Origin: Bradyrhizobium sp. SZCCT0153
Lineage (GTDB): Bacteria > Pseudomonadota > Alphaproteobacteria > Rhizobiales > Xanthobacteraceae
Direction of reading: 5' to 3'
Assembly: GCF_018129995.1 (NCBI RefSeq)
Contig: NZ_JAFCKS010000012.1
Span: forward strand, 62,001 to 126,000
DNA length: 64,000 bases
Position 1 is the stretch's first letter. Each line of letters starts with the position of its first letter. Below the pieces are notes generated by a model, which searched no databases, was not told the DNA's origin, and worked only from the letters and a program-made list of their open reading frames with translations. The translations under genes were made by a program, and so were the position numbers. Shown piece after piece: positions 55,472 through 63,896 of the stretch.

Positions 55472-55968
55472 ACCTCCCGCGTCGTGGTGGCGCTGTTGCC
55501 TTCGCCCTTGCCTTGCGTCTCCGATATCACCGTCGAGTAAGGCTTCGGCCCGATGTCCGGATCGGCGCGACCGCAACCGACATCGGTGCAGTAAAAGCCG
55601 ACATAGTCCTTCGTCACCTTCATCTCGAAGCCATAGACCCTCACGAGGCGACCGGCGTCCGCGACGGCGATGTAGGAGCGGTGGACCACGTGGCCGTCCT
55701 GTGCATAGGCGGTCATGAGGACCTGGCCGGCGCCGAGCGCCCGGATGGTGAAGGTGCGGTCGGTCTCCGGCCTGATCTCCGCAATGCCTTCGGCCGACAC
55801 GGAGAACCTGGTCACGGGCTGCTCGAACGTAAACGTCCGCGTCTGCCCGTTGCGCATCTCGATGGTGTCCGCCCCGATCACCTCCCGCGGCGCGGATTGA
55901 GCGTTCGCCATGCCGATGGTGCCGGCGAAGATCGCGGCACTGATCGCGCCGAAAAGAAAAATGCGCAT
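55465..55968 (-). CDS. Stand-alone Tad/T2SS secretin N-terminal-domain protein (CpaC N-domain-like)
   Basis: A 167-residue protein beginning with a signal peptide (MRIFLFGAISAAIFAGTIGM then ANAQS). Residues about 28-100 match the 'pilus assembly N-terminal' domain found before the N1 domains of the Tad secretin CpaC/RcpA: TRTFTFEQPVTRFSVSAEGI, then EIRPETDRTFTIRALGAGQV. The secretin channel itself is absent; the C-terminal 50 residues are a separate tail with two cysteines (FYCTDVGCGRAD). It is on the opposite strand from the pilus operon. I chose ATG 55968 over 55989 because the signal peptide then starts cleanly. It may act as a periplasmic partner of the pilus secretin. Confidence 0.75.
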   Translation of the reverse strand: MRIFLFGAISAAIFAGTIGMANAQSAPREVIGADTIEMRNGQTRTFTFEQPVTRFSVSAEGIAEIRPETDRTFTIRALGAGQVLMTAYAQDGHVVHRSYIAVADAGRLVRVYGFEMKVTKDYVGFYCTDVGCGRADPDIGPKPYSTVISETQGKGEGNSATTTREVR

Positions 55969-56367
55969 ATGCCCTATCCCGCTGATCAAAGGAATTCAGG
56001 ATGAACGTGCAATGTCAGCACGCTAATTGGAGGCGCGTACAAATACAATCGCAAAGCGGGGCGCCAGGCACACGGCAACGCGGTTTGCCGTCGCGGACAA
56101 GCCGGTCAGTGCTTCGGACATCCGGAAAAGCGCCTGGACATTGAAGCTTTAATCGAGGCGATTGCGCGCCCGGACTTTTACGAGGGGTGACGATCTCGCC
56201 GATCTCTCGGGTCGGCCATAAATAACTCGGGCCGGCCGTAAACGGCAGTAATGCTGACGTAAACCCGCTGGCGAAGCCGTCCTGAAACCATTTCCCGGAT
56301 CTGCCGACGTCAGGCCGAAACCTCGGCGGGCCAGTATCGCGGCTGTTCAAGATGATGGGGATGCGAC
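55969..56367. other. Intergenic region left of the pilus operon
   Basis: This 399-bp stretch holds the divergent upstream regions of the secretin-domain gene and of the small ORF at 56368. The minus frame 56015-56377 has no recognisable domain and I do not accept it. I see no clear promoter or terminator in it. Confidence 0.5.
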
Positions 56368-56451
56368 ATGTGGGCAATTTTCAACGACCTGTACCGCGAC
56401 TACTGCCTGGCCCGAATGACCGAGATGCGGAAGTTCGAGCTGACGCATTAA
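56368..56451 (+). CDS. Micro-protein ahead of the pilin genes
   Basis: A 27-residue frame from ATG 56368 to TAA 56451: MWAIFNDLYRDYCLARMTEM plus RKFELTH. GGGGA stands six bases upstream. Third codon positions are overwhelmingly G or C, and the sequence is a plausible amphipathic helix with aromatic and charged residues in register. The spacing, ribosome binding site and codon bias support translation. The function is unknown. Confidence 0.5.
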   Translation: MWAIFNDLYRDYCLARMTEMRKFELTH

Positions 56452-56741
56452 ACAGGATTTAAGGCGTGCGGCACCGGCAACCCGCCGAACAAGCTGCCGC
56501 GCGCTTTCATGGCCACGCTGGCATAAATTCTGGATTATCAGAAGTTAATTGCCCGTATTCCCACGGGGCCTGAATTTAATCCCCGCCGTTCCCCGCTGCG
56601 CGCTTGATGAATTGCTGATCCGTTCGGCTGGTTTACAGGCAGCTTTTGCCTGCTTGTCAGGCTGCGGCCGCGGAACCTTAACTATTCCGACTCATCCGGG
56701 CGTTGTGGCCTGCCAAAGTAAGGTTAAAAAACGATTAGCGG

Positions 56742-56770
56742 GTGACAACCATTTGGAGACATACTACAAT
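56742..56770 (+). promoter_or_regulatory. Sigma-70-type promoter of the Flp pilin gene
   Basis: GTGACA (56742-56747) and TACAAT (56765-56770) are exactly 17 bp apart, in an AT-rich patch within the GC-rich region. Transcription would start near 56777, giving a leader of about 65 nt before the pilin ATG. The rest of 56452-56741 holds nothing I can name. Confidence 0.6.
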
Positions 56771-56841
56771 TTTTTTGTTGGCAGGGGGTCTGTCTTTGCC
56801 GGCGGTTTTCCAAGTTTTATCTCAGTAAAAGGATTTCTCCC

Positions 56842-57054
56842 ATGTTGAAGTTTTACATCAAGACCTCGGAAGCCCTGAAGCAGCTGCGCGCGGACGCGCG
56901 CGGCGTGGTGTCGTTCGAATACGTGATCGTCGCCGCCTGCATCGTCGGCGCAGTGGCTGCTGCGTTCGGTACCGGTGGTGCTGGCGCCATTTTCGACTCG
57001 CTGAGCGCTGCGATCACGGCGATCGCTGCAAAGGTCACGGCGGCTGTCGCCTGA
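56842..57054 (+). CDS. Flp-type major pilin
   Basis: A 70-residue Flp/Fap pilin. The basic leader (MLKFYIKTSEALKQLRADAR) ends in the processing motif RGVVSFEYVIVAA, where prepilin peptidase cuts after the glycine and Glu5 of the mature pilin follows. A hydrophobic segment continues with CIVGAVAAAFGTGGAG, and the C-terminal part is Ala/Thr-rich. AAGGA lies upstream at 56829-56833. It is the first gene of the Tad block, with its own promoter and a downstream hairpin. This suggests higher expression than the machinery genes. Confidence 0.93.
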   Translation: MLKFYIKTSEALKQLRADARGVVSFEYVIVAACIVGAVAAAFGTGGAGAIFDSLSAAITAIAAKVTAAVA

Positions 57055-57075
57055 CAGGACTCCTCGGCTCCGGGA

Positions 57076-57097
57076 GGGGGGCCGAACCGCGCCCCCC
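57076..57097 (+). terminator. Hairpin after the first pilin gene, partial terminator or attenuator
   Basis: GGGGGGC (57076-57082) pairs with GCCCCCC (57091-57097) around an 8-nt loop, 22 bp after the pilin stop. The following sequence CTTCCACCTTTTACC is T-containing but not a clean T-run. Such a hairpin could stabilise the pilin mRNA 3' end and reduce read-through to the downstream genes. Confidence 0.5.
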
Positions 57098-57181
57098 CTT
57101 CCACCTTTTACCGCATTCATTTGATGCGAGGTTTCGTTTTTCTGAAAATCATACAGTCGGGCCAAAAAAGGGATTTTCCCT

Positions 57182-57397
57182 GTGCTGAGGTATTATGTTC
57201 GATCCATTGATGAGCTGAAGTCTCTGCGCGCGGACAAGGATGGCGTGGTGTCGTTCGAATACGTGATCCTCGCAGCCTGTATCATCACCATGGTGGCTGC
57301 CGTGTTCAATGTTGGAACCAGTGGCACCATCAAGAACACACTGTCGAATGCAATGAGCACCATTGGCACCGCTGTGATTACTGCCGTTGGCGGTTGA
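57182..57397 (+). CDS. Second Flp-type pilin
   Basis: A 71-residue Flp pilin paralogue starting at GTG (MLRYYVRSIDELKSLRADKD). The processing site DGVVSFEYVILAA keeps the glycine, the mature Glu5 and the hydrophobic helix of the first pilin; the C-terminal half is different (NVGTSGTIKNTLSNAMSTIG). It lies 127 bp after the first pilin. It could be a minor pilin or an alternative major subunit. Confidence 0.9.
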   Translation: MLRYYVRSIDELKSLRADKDGVVSFEYVILAACIITMVAAVFNVGTSGTIKNTLSNAMSTIGTAVITAVGG

Positions 57398-57480
57398 TGT
57401 TGATTCGGGCGTCTGCGGCGGGAGGCATTGAAATCTGCATATTCGACTACTGCATTTGAATAAGTTTGAGGCCGCGTTTT

Positions 57481-57987
57481 ATGAGTTGGATTGTTTCCAT
57501 AGCCTCGATTCTGGAAATCCTGTTGTTGCTCTATGTCGCAACGCTCGATGTGGCGACACGATTGATCAGAAATGAAATTTGCCTGGCGCTGGCGCTGCTC
57601 GGCATCGCCAGTCAATTGGCCAGCCCGATGCAGATTGCCCAGTCGCTGCTGTCGGCAGCGATCCTGTTTTTGCTTCTGCTGGTCGCCTATACGCGGCGAT
57701 GGATGGGCGGCGGTGACGTCAAGTTGCTGGTTGCCCTGGCGGTCGGTCTTCCGCTGACGGGCCTCGTCCAGTTGATGACCGTCACCGCTCTGGCCGGCGG
57801 TGGTCTTGCCATGGTGCATCTGATGATGCGCAACCTGCCTTATCCCCGGTTGGCGCCCGCCGGATCGTCGCTGGTGCGCCGCGTCTACGCGGTCGAGCGT
57901 TGGCGTCACTTGCGACAGGCCCCGCTGCCTTACGGCGTCGCCATAGCGTGCGGTGGTATCTGGACCATTTTCAGTCGAGGATTTTGA
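57481..57987 (+). CDS. cpaA: Prepilin peptidase CpaA/TadV (A24 family)
   Basis: A 168-residue multi-pass membrane protein starting at ATG 57481. Family features: an aspartate after the first helix (TLDVATRLIRNEI) and the GxGD-type motif GGGDVK, the two catalytic aspartates of A24 prepilin peptidases. There is no N-terminal methylation domain, as normal for the short CpaA/TadV form. It would process both Flp pilins upstream. The stop is 1 bp before the cpaB start. Confidence 0.9.
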   Translation: MSWIVSIASILEILLLLYVATLDVATRLIRNEICLALALLGIASQLASPMQIAQSLLSAAILFLLLLVAYTRRWMGGGDVKLLVALAVGLPLTGLVQLMTVTALAGGGLAMVHLMMRNLPYPRLAPAGSSLVRRVYAVERWRHLRQAPLPYGVAIACGGIWTIFSRGF

Positions 57988-57988
57988 C

Positions 57989-58945
57989 ATGTCGTCTGGT
58001 TTGCGCCTCTCGATCATTCTGGTGTTGTTGCTGGCAACGACGGCGCTCGGGCTCATCGCCTACAACATGAACCTGCCGAGGCAGCTCCCGGTCGAGATCG
58101 CCGAGAAGGGCCCGGCGGCGCCTGCGACCGTCGGGTACTTTGTTGCGGCGCGTCCGCTGCCAAGGGGTACGCTGGCCCGCGACGAAGATTTCACCATTCG
58201 CTCGGCCCCGCCGGAGCGTGTTCCGGCAGGTGCCATCCTCGAAACGCCCGATACCAAGATCGGGCTTCCCGGTTCGCTGGTTCGCAGGTTCGTCGAAGCC
58301 GGCAGCCCGGTCACGTTGCAGGACATCCTGCGCCCGCGGGATCGGGGTTTTCTCGCCAGCGTGCTGGCGCCGGACAGCCGCGCCATCAGCATCAAGGTTG
58401 ACGAGGAATCCGGCGTCTCGGGCCTGATCAGGCCCGGCGATCATGTCGATGTCGTCCTGACCCAGGTGTTCGAGAAGGCGGATCCCGCCCGGCGCGCCCT
58501 GAGCGAAACCATCCTTCGCAACGTGCGCGTCATCGCCATCGACCAGGAGATCGTGCAGGGCGGGCGATCCGTCGGCACCGCGCTCGGCAAGATGGCGCAG
58601 ACCGTCTCGCTGGAGCTGGCCCAGGAGCAGGTGAAGAAGGTCACGGTCGCAAAGCAGCTCGGAACGCTCTTCCTCGCCGTACGGGCAGCAGTTGACGAGT
58701 GGGACAAGGGTGACGCCGGCGTCATGTCGAGCTGCGATGTGTCGCCCGAACTGGCTCGCCAGAATGCGGTTGCCAGCCAGCGAACGGCGGTCGTCGTTCA
58801 TTCGGGCGGCGAGGTCAAGCAATATACGGTCAGGAGGCAGGACGCGGACGAGAGCGATGCCGCCGTGAGCTGCGATGGTCCGTCGTCGGAATCCGCGCGC
58901 GAGACGACGACGGCGATGGGTTACAAGCTGCCGGAGAAACATTGA
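57989..58945 (+). CDS. cpaB: Flp pilus assembly protein CpaB/RcpC
   Basis: A 318-residue protein with one N-terminal membrane anchor (SIILVLLLATTALGLIAYNM) and a periplasmic SAF domain: FVAARPLPRGTLARDEDFTI, then RRFVEAGSPVTLQDILRP. The conserved RPGDHVDVVLTQ segment and the C-terminal RcpC-type region (VRVIAIDQEIVQGG, then VTVAKQLGTLFLAVR) follow. In Tad systems CpaB works at the outer-membrane secretin in the periplasm. The start is at ATG 57989, just after the cpaA stop, and the next gene overlaps by one base. Confidence 0.92.
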   Translation: MSSGLRLSIILVLLLATTALGLIAYNMNLPRQLPVEIAEKGPAAPATVGYFVAARPLPRGTLARDEDFTIRSAPPERVPAGAILETPDTKIGLPGSLVRRFVEAGSPVTLQDILRPRDRGFLASVLAPDSRAISIKVDEESGVSGLIRPGDHVDVVLTQVFEKADPARRALSETILRNVRVIAIDQEIVQGGRSVGTALGKMAQTVSLELAQEQVKKVTVAKQLGTLFLAVRAAVDEWDKGDAGVMSSCDVSPELARQNAVASQRTAVVVHSGGEVKQYTVRRQDADESDAAVSCDGPSSESARETTTAMGYKLPEKH

Positions 58946-60141
58946 TGAACGTCGCCGTGGTCACTCCGCCCGAAGAAACGACATCCGTCGTCTCGCGCAA
59001 TCGCATCGTCTGTTTCGTCAATGACGAGATCAGTGCCGCGGCGCTTGCCAAGGGCCTCGAAGGCAGCAATGTGCTGATCAGGCACGGCACGATCCGCAAT
59101 GCGATACGGATGCTCGAAACCGACACCGACCTGTTCGCACTGGTGACGGATATCAGCGGGATCGACGATCCCTTTGCCGAACTGGAGAGACTGGCCGGCG
59201 TGTGCCCGCCCGATGTCCGGGTGGCACTGATCGGCGAGAACAGGGAGATCACCTTCTATCGCCAGCTGATGGAGCTCGGCCTGACCGAGTACCTGCCGAC
59301 ACCGCTGACGCGGGACATGGTGCTCGACCAGTTGCGGCCGAAGCTGCTTGGCGACGCCGCGCATGCCCACACCGAGCGTGGCGGTCACGTAATCTCGATT
59401 TGTGGCGCGCAGGGGGGCGCCGGCGCGACGAGTGTTGCCATCAATCTCGCGCTGCAGGTGGCGGAGACCACCAAGGCCAAGGTTGCGCTGCTCGACCTTC
59501 ATCTGCAGGGCGGCGAAACCGCGGTCATGCTGGGTGTGCGGCCCGGGCCGGGGCTGCGGATCGCCCTCGAAAACCCGATGCGCGCCGACACATTGTTCCT
59601 CGAGCGCGCGGCGATCGAGGTCAATGAACGGGTCTTCCTGATTTCCGCCGACGAGGAGCTGGATGCGCAACTCGACATCACGGAAGAGGGGGTGCGGCAC
59701 GTGCTGGGTCTGCTGCGCCAGCGCTTCAATTACGTCGTGGTCGATATCCCTGTCCCGTTTCCGCCGTCCATGCATCCGGTGATCAATCTGTCGCGTCACG
59801 TGCTGGTGCTGCTGGAAGCCGAGGTGACCGGACTTCGCAATGCCCATGCATTGCGCTCCGCCGTCACCAACATCGCCGGCAAGGATCGGGTCTTCACGCT
59901 GCTCAACCGTGCCAATCGTGCCGGCGGCCTTCCCAGGGCAACCATTGTCAAGGCCCTCGGCTCGGAACCGGACATGGTGATTCCCGATCTCGGGAAGGGC
60001 ATGACCCAGGCGGTCAATCTCGGCATTCCGGCTCTCAAGCACGTCAGGGGATTGCGACGTCACCTCGCCCCGATCGTCCGCGAGATCACCGGAATCGGCG
60101 CCGAGCGGAAGGGACGGTTGAGGAGGCTGCTCGGGCTATGA
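58945..60141 (+). CDS. cpaE: Flp pilus localisation protein CpaE/TadZ
   Basis: A 398-residue protein with an N-terminal receiver-like domain (residues about 20-135, atypical: LVTDISGIDDPFAELERL) and a C-terminal ParA/MinD-like ATPase domain with the deviant Walker motif GAQGGAGATSVAIN and a later DLHLQGGETAVMLG. TadZ/CpaE positions the pilus machine at the pole and recruits the ATPase. The start ATG overlaps the cpaB stop by one base, and the stop overlaps the cpaF start by 4 bp. In many Tad loci cpaC and cpaD come between cpaB and cpaE; here they are absent. Confidence 0.92.
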   Translation: MNVAVVTPPEETTSVVSRNRIVCFVNDEISAAALAKGLEGSNVLIRHGTIRNAIRMLETDTDLFALVTDISGIDDPFAELERLAGVCPPDVRVALIGENREITFYRQLMELGLTEYLPTPLTRDMVLDQLRPKLLGDAAHAHTERGGHVISICGAQGGAGATSVAINLALQVAETTKAKVALLDLHLQGGETAVMLGVRPGPGLRIALENPMRADTLFLERAAIEVNERVFLISADEELDAQLDITEEGVRHVLGLLRQRFNYVVVDIPVPFPPSMHPVINLSRHVLVLLEAEVTGLRNAHALRSAVTNIAGKDRVFTLLNRANRAGGLPRATIVKALGSEPDMVIPDLGKGMTQAVNLGIPALKHVRGLRRHLAPIVREITGIGAERKGRLRRLLGL

Positions 60142-61577
60142 ACAAGAAATTTGGCAGGCGCGAAGACGACATGCCGGCTCGCTCGCCTGGATTGACCCCG
60201 GATTCGCCTTCATTGATACCGAGTTCGCCGGTACCGACTGCAAGCGCGCCTTCATCGCCTCCGAGCCTGCCTGCACCGGTGCCGAGCCCAGCGCCAAGGC
60301 GCGACGCCCACGCGACCCACCATCCCGTAATGCCGGCTTCGCTGCGCGAACGTGTCATTGAGCAGATCGATCCGTCGGCGGCCGCAACGGTTTCGCGCGA
60401 TGTGCTTCGGCGACAGATCGAGGAGATCATCCACGGGATTGCCAACGAGGAGCGGCTCGAACTGTCGGGGCGCGAGCAGGTTCTGCTGGCAGACGAGATC
60501 GCGGACGACATGACGGGCTATGGCCCGCTTCGTCCGCTTCTGCTCGACCAGACGATCAGCGACATCATGATCAACGGCCCGGCCAACGTCTATGTCGAGC
60601 GAAGCGGCAAGCTGGAGCGGATCGCGGTACGGTTCCGCGACAACGATCATATCGCATCGGTGGCCCAGAAGATCGCCGCCCAGGTCGGCCGTCGTATTGA
60701 CGAATCCAGCCCGATGGTGGATTGCCGCCTGCCGGACGGCAGCCGGGTCAACATCATTTTCCCGCCGCTCGCGATCCGCAGTCCCTGCATTTCCATCCGC
60801 AAGTTTCCAAGTCGCCGCCTGGGCCTGGCCGGAATGATCGAGAACGGCTCGATGACCCCCGCCATCGGACAATTGCTGGAGATCGCCGCGCGGTCCCGCC
60901 TCAATGTCCTGGTCTCGGGCGGCACTGGGTCCGGCAAGACGACGCTGCTGAACGCCATGAGCCAGTTCATCGATCACAGCGAGCGCGTCGTCACCATCGA
61001 GGATGCTGCGGAACTGCAGCTGCAGCAGCCCCACGTGATCAGCCTGGAGACCCGGCCCCCCAGCCTCGAAGGCACCGGGCAGGTGACGCAGCGCGACCTG
61101 CTGTGGAATGCCCTGCGCATGCGTCCCGACCGGATCGTGGTCGGCGAGGTCCGCGGCGCCGAAGCCTTCGACATGCTGCAGGCGATGAACACCGGCCATG
61201 ACGGTTCGATCTCCACGGTGCATGCCAACAGCACCCGCGACGCCCTGACCCGCATCGAGAACATGGTGCAGATGGGGCAGGTCAACCTGCCGTCGCGGGC
61301 GATCCGATCCCAGATCGTCGCCGCGCTGGATCTCATTGTGCAGGTCGAGCGCATGCGGGATGGACAGCGTCGCATTATCCAGGTCAGCGAGGTGATCGGC
61401 CTGGAAGGTGACGTGATCACCACCAACGACATCGCGGCCTTCGAGTACAAGGAGGAGGATGTTCACGGGCGGATAATTGGCAGCTACAAGTCCGCCCACG
61501 CGGTCCCAAAGTTCAAGAGTCGTCTCGTCTATTTCGGGCTCGAGAAAGCCTGGGCCGAGGCCATGAGGCAGATATGA
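60138..61577 (+). CDS. cpaF: Flp pilus assembly ATPase CpaF/TadA
   Basis: A 479-residue secretion ATPase of the TadA/CpaF subgroup. A Pro/Ser-rich N-terminal tail (about residues 1-60) precedes the N-domain (GYGPLRPLLLDQTISDIMIN). The motor domain has Walker A SGGTGSGKTTLLNAM, the Asp box VTIEDAAELQL, Walker B DRIVVGEVRGAEAFDMLQAM and the histidine box TGHDGSISTVHANSTRDALT. It drives pilus assembly at the cytoplasmic face with TadB and TadC. Both ends overlap neighbours by 4 bp. Confidence 0.95.
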   Translation: MNKKFGRREDDMPARSPGLTPDSPSLIPSSPVPTASAPSSPPSLPAPVPSPAPRRDAHATHHPVMPASLRERVIEQIDPSAAATVSRDVLRRQIEEIIHGIANEERLELSGREQVLLADEIADDMTGYGPLRPLLLDQTISDIMINGPANVYVERSGKLERIAVRFRDNDHIASVAQKIAAQVGRRIDESSPMVDCRLPDGSRVNIIFPPLAIRSPCISIRKFPSRRLGLAGMIENGSMTPAIGQLLEIAARSRLNVLVSGGTGSGKTTLLNAMSQFIDHSERVVTIEDAAELQLQQPHVISLETRPPSLEGTGQVTQRDLLWNALRMRPDRIVVGEVRGAEAFDMLQAMNTGHDGSISTVHANSTRDALTRIENMVQMGQVNLPSRAIRSQIVAALDLIVQVERMRDGQRRIIQVSEVIGLEGDVITTNDIAAFEYKEEDVHGRIIGSYKSAHAVPKFKSRLVYFGLEKAWAEAMRQI

Positions 61578-62506
61578 TACCGCAGTCCGTCATTGTCGCC
61601 GTTCTGGCCCTCCTGTTGTGCGCAATAGCCGTGTCGCTGTGGCTGGACGGGCGAGAAAGACGCATGGATCGTCAGATGACGACCGCTTTGCGCACCTCAT
61701 CTGAGGCCAGCCTGCCCTCCATTCGTCGTGTCGAGTCCAGATCCCGCTCGCAGTTTCTCTACAGCCTGGTCAATTACAGGGCCGGGATACCTTACGCCTG
61801 GCACCCGGCCTATGTGCTGCTGGCCGCCGCGATCGCGCCAGCTGCAATCTTCTATGCCAATCGCCTGTTTGGGTTTTCCACCCTCTATGTATCTATCGCT
61901 GCCGCAATCGTGGCCATCCTGGTGGTACGAGGTTTGTTTGGATGGCAGCAACGTCGCTTCGCCGATCAGCTCTTTCGACAGCTCCCCGATACGGTTCAGT
62001 TGGTGACCAGCACCGTTCGATCCGGCCTTCCCGTGAACGAAGCATTTCGCACCATTGCGCGCGAGATGCCGCAGCCGACGGCCGGGCAGTTTGCGATCGT
62101 TTGCAGCGAGATAAGTATGGGAAGGGCTCCGGAGGAAGCCGTGGAAGCCATCTATCGGCGAACCCAAGTCGCCGAGTATGCAATGTTCGCCGTGACGCTG
62201 GCCGTCCAGTTGAAGTCGGGCGGCAGTCTGGCCGAGACCCTGCAGATTCTTGCAGAGACCGTAAGTCAGCGCGTTGCGCTGGCTGCTCGCGCCAAGGCTC
62301 TGGCGGGAGAGGTGATCTTTTCCTCGCGCGCGCTTTCACTTTCGCCCGCCATTATTGGCGGGTTGCTCTACATGATCAATCCTCAGTCGATCGACCTCTT
62401 GTTCCATGATCCGGTCGGCAACAAGCTCCTGGCTTACGCGGTCGGCTCCGTTGTGACCGGGCACTTCGTGATCCGCTGGTTGATCCGAAGGGAGACAGCA
62501 CTATGA
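61574..62506 (+). CDS. tadB: Flp pilus membrane protein TadB
   Basis: A 310-residue T2SS-F family platform protein: an N-terminal membrane helix (VIVAVLALLLCAIAVSLWLD), a hydrophobic pair around residues 75-120, and the T2SSF domain (LFRQLPDTVQLVTSTVRSGL, then PEEAVEAIYRR, LQILAETVSQRV), followed by two C-terminal helices. It overlaps cpaF and tadC by 4 bp each. With TadC it forms the inner-membrane core of the machine. Confidence 0.92.
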   Translation: MIPQSVIVAVLALLLCAIAVSLWLDGRERRMDRQMTTALRTSSEASLPSIRRVESRSRSQFLYSLVNYRAGIPYAWHPAYVLLAAAIAPAAIFYANRLFGFSTLYVSIAAAIVAILVVRGLFGWQQRRFADQLFRQLPDTVQLVTSTVRSGLPVNEAFRTIAREMPQPTAGQFAIVCSEISMGRAPEEAVEAIYRRTQVAEYAMFAVTLAVQLKSGGSLAETLQILAETVSQRVALAARAKALAGEVIFSSRALSLSPAIIGGLLYMINPQSIDLLFHDPVGNKLLAYAVGSVVTGHFVIRWLIRRETAL

Positions 62507-63405
62507 CCGCTGGTCTCGGATTGGTCGCGCTCGCCATCGCAGCCGCGACCGCGACCTTCCTATTGATCATCCGCGAGATACACATTCGCGCATTGAACAC
62601 GCGCGTTTCAAACGCAGTGCTGGGCATCCCTGACAGATCAACACACTCCAGGGACATGATAGGTTGGTTTGCATCGATCGGCACGCGGTACAAGCGCTTC
62701 TATGCCGAGGAAAATCTCGAACAACTGCGAACGATCGTGCAATCGGCAGGGTTCAATCATTACCGGACCCTGCCGATCTGGATCGGAGTCAAAGTTGTCA
62801 GCATGCTCTTGTTGCCGGTCGTTGCCTTCCTTGCTGCGCAACTCTCGGAACGATCGGCAAGCGCCGTGCTATTTTTCACGCTTGCCGGCGTGGTGATCGG
62901 AATCATGGGGCCGCGATTGGTTCTGTCGGTCCTGAGGCGGCGTTTCAATGCCGCCATTCGGCTGGGCACGCCGGATACCATCGATCTGCTTGTCGTGTGC
63001 AGCGAAGCGGGCATGGGCCTCGAAAGCGCGCTGCAGAGAGTCGCGGAAGAAATGAAGGAGACCAATCCGGCCATGGCCCAGGTCCTGTACGGTCTTCTCG
63101 ACGATCTCCGGATACTGCCGAACCGCGCCGAGGCGTTCGAGAAGTTGGGGACCACGTCGGAGGGACTTCGCCGCTTCGGCACCATGGTCAGCCAGAGCCT
63201 GCAATACGGCACGCCGCTGAGCCAGGCGCTGCGCACGATCGCCGCCGACCTCCGGCGCGAGCGCATTACCAAGCTGGAAGAAAGGGCGCACAAGCTCGGC
63301 GCCAAGCTGACGATCCCGATGGTGCTGTTCCTGCTTCCGGCCATGTTCGTCATTCTGGGCGGAAGCCCGTTTCTGCATCTCATCCGAACGTTCAAGCAGA
63401 TTTAG
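62503..63405 (+). CDS. tadC: Flp pilus membrane protein TadC
   Basis: A 300-residue T2SS-F family protein with four membrane helices (the first at residues 2-22, the last VLFLLPAMFVILGGSPFLHL) and a T2SSF domain around residues 155-265: DTIDLLVVCSEAGMGLESAL, then AFEKLGTTSEGLRRFGTMVS, RTIAADLRRERITKLEERAH. The start overlaps tadB by 4 bp. Together with TadB it completes the inner-membrane platform. The next gene starts 14 bp downstream. Confidence 0.92.
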   Translation: MTAGLGLVALAIAAATATFLLIIREIHIRALNTRVSNAVLGIPDRSTHSRDMIGWFASIGTRYKRFYAEENLEQLRTIVQSAGFNHYRTLPIWIGVKVVSMLLLPVVAFLAAQLSERSASAVLFFTLAGVVIGIMGPRLVLSVLRRRFNAAIRLGTPDTIDLLVVCSEAGMGLESALQRVAEEMKETNPAMAQVLYGLLDDLRILPNRAEAFEKLGTTSEGLRRFGTMVSQSLQYGTPLSQALRTIAADLRRERITKLEERAHKLGAKLTIPMVLFLLPAMFVILGGSPFLHLIRTFKQI

Positions 63406-63419
63406 GGGCAGACAAGGAC

Positions 63420-63887
63420 ATGACCAAGGTTTGCGACTGTCGCGCCAGACTTAGACGCCGGAAAGATTTTTTCCTGGCGGATCAGCGCGGCGCCGTTGCG
63501 CTCGAGATGCCGGTCATCACGATTTTTCTGATCTTCAGCCTGCTGCTGCCGCTTGCCGACGTTGCCATCGCCGGCTTTCAGTTCATATCGGCGTGGGGGG
63601 CGTTGCGCGGATTCGGGCAGTCCATTCAGTACTCTCCGCCGACAGATTTCGCGAATAGTTCAAGCTGGACCTCAAGCGCACTCGCCAAGGCTGATTCCAA
63701 GCATCCCATTTCCAATTTCAAGCTCGTTTGCGGCGACAGCGGCGTTGCCTGCTCCACAGCCAACACGGCCTCGCCCAAATATTATTCGTACCAGACGACC
63801 GTCACCCTGGCGCCCATGCTGTTAAAGGCGGTGCTGTGCAGCCCTTCTTGCTCCTTCACGCTATCGTACTCAGAGCGGTTTCAATAG
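63420..63887 (+). CDS. TadE-like minor pilin
   Basis: A 155-residue protein. A basic, cysteine-containing leader (MTKVCDCRARLRRRKDFFLA) is followed by DQRGAVALEMPVITIFLIF, the TadE-type prepilin signal with a glycine before the hydrophobic segment and a glutamate five residues on. The rest is a soluble periplasmic part with two cysteine pairs (VCGDSGVACS, LCSPSCSF). ATG 63420 lies 14 bp after tadC. TadE proteins are pseudopilins matured by the same peptidase. Confidence 0.85.
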   Translation: MTKVCDCRARLRRRKDFFLADQRGAVALEMPVITIFLIFSLLLPLADVAIAGFQFISAWGALRGFGQSIQYSPPTDFANSSSWTSSALAKADSKHPISNFKLVCGDSGVACSTANTASPKYYSYQTTVTLAPMLLKAVLCSPSCSFTLSYSERFQ

Positions 63888-63896
63888 GACAGTCCC

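Noticed and set aside
56779..56799. Sigma-54 promoter (TGGCAG...TTTGC) before the pilin gene
   Set aside because: The GG and GC elements are about 16 bp apart instead of the required 10; a well-spaced sigma-70 promoter lies just upstream.
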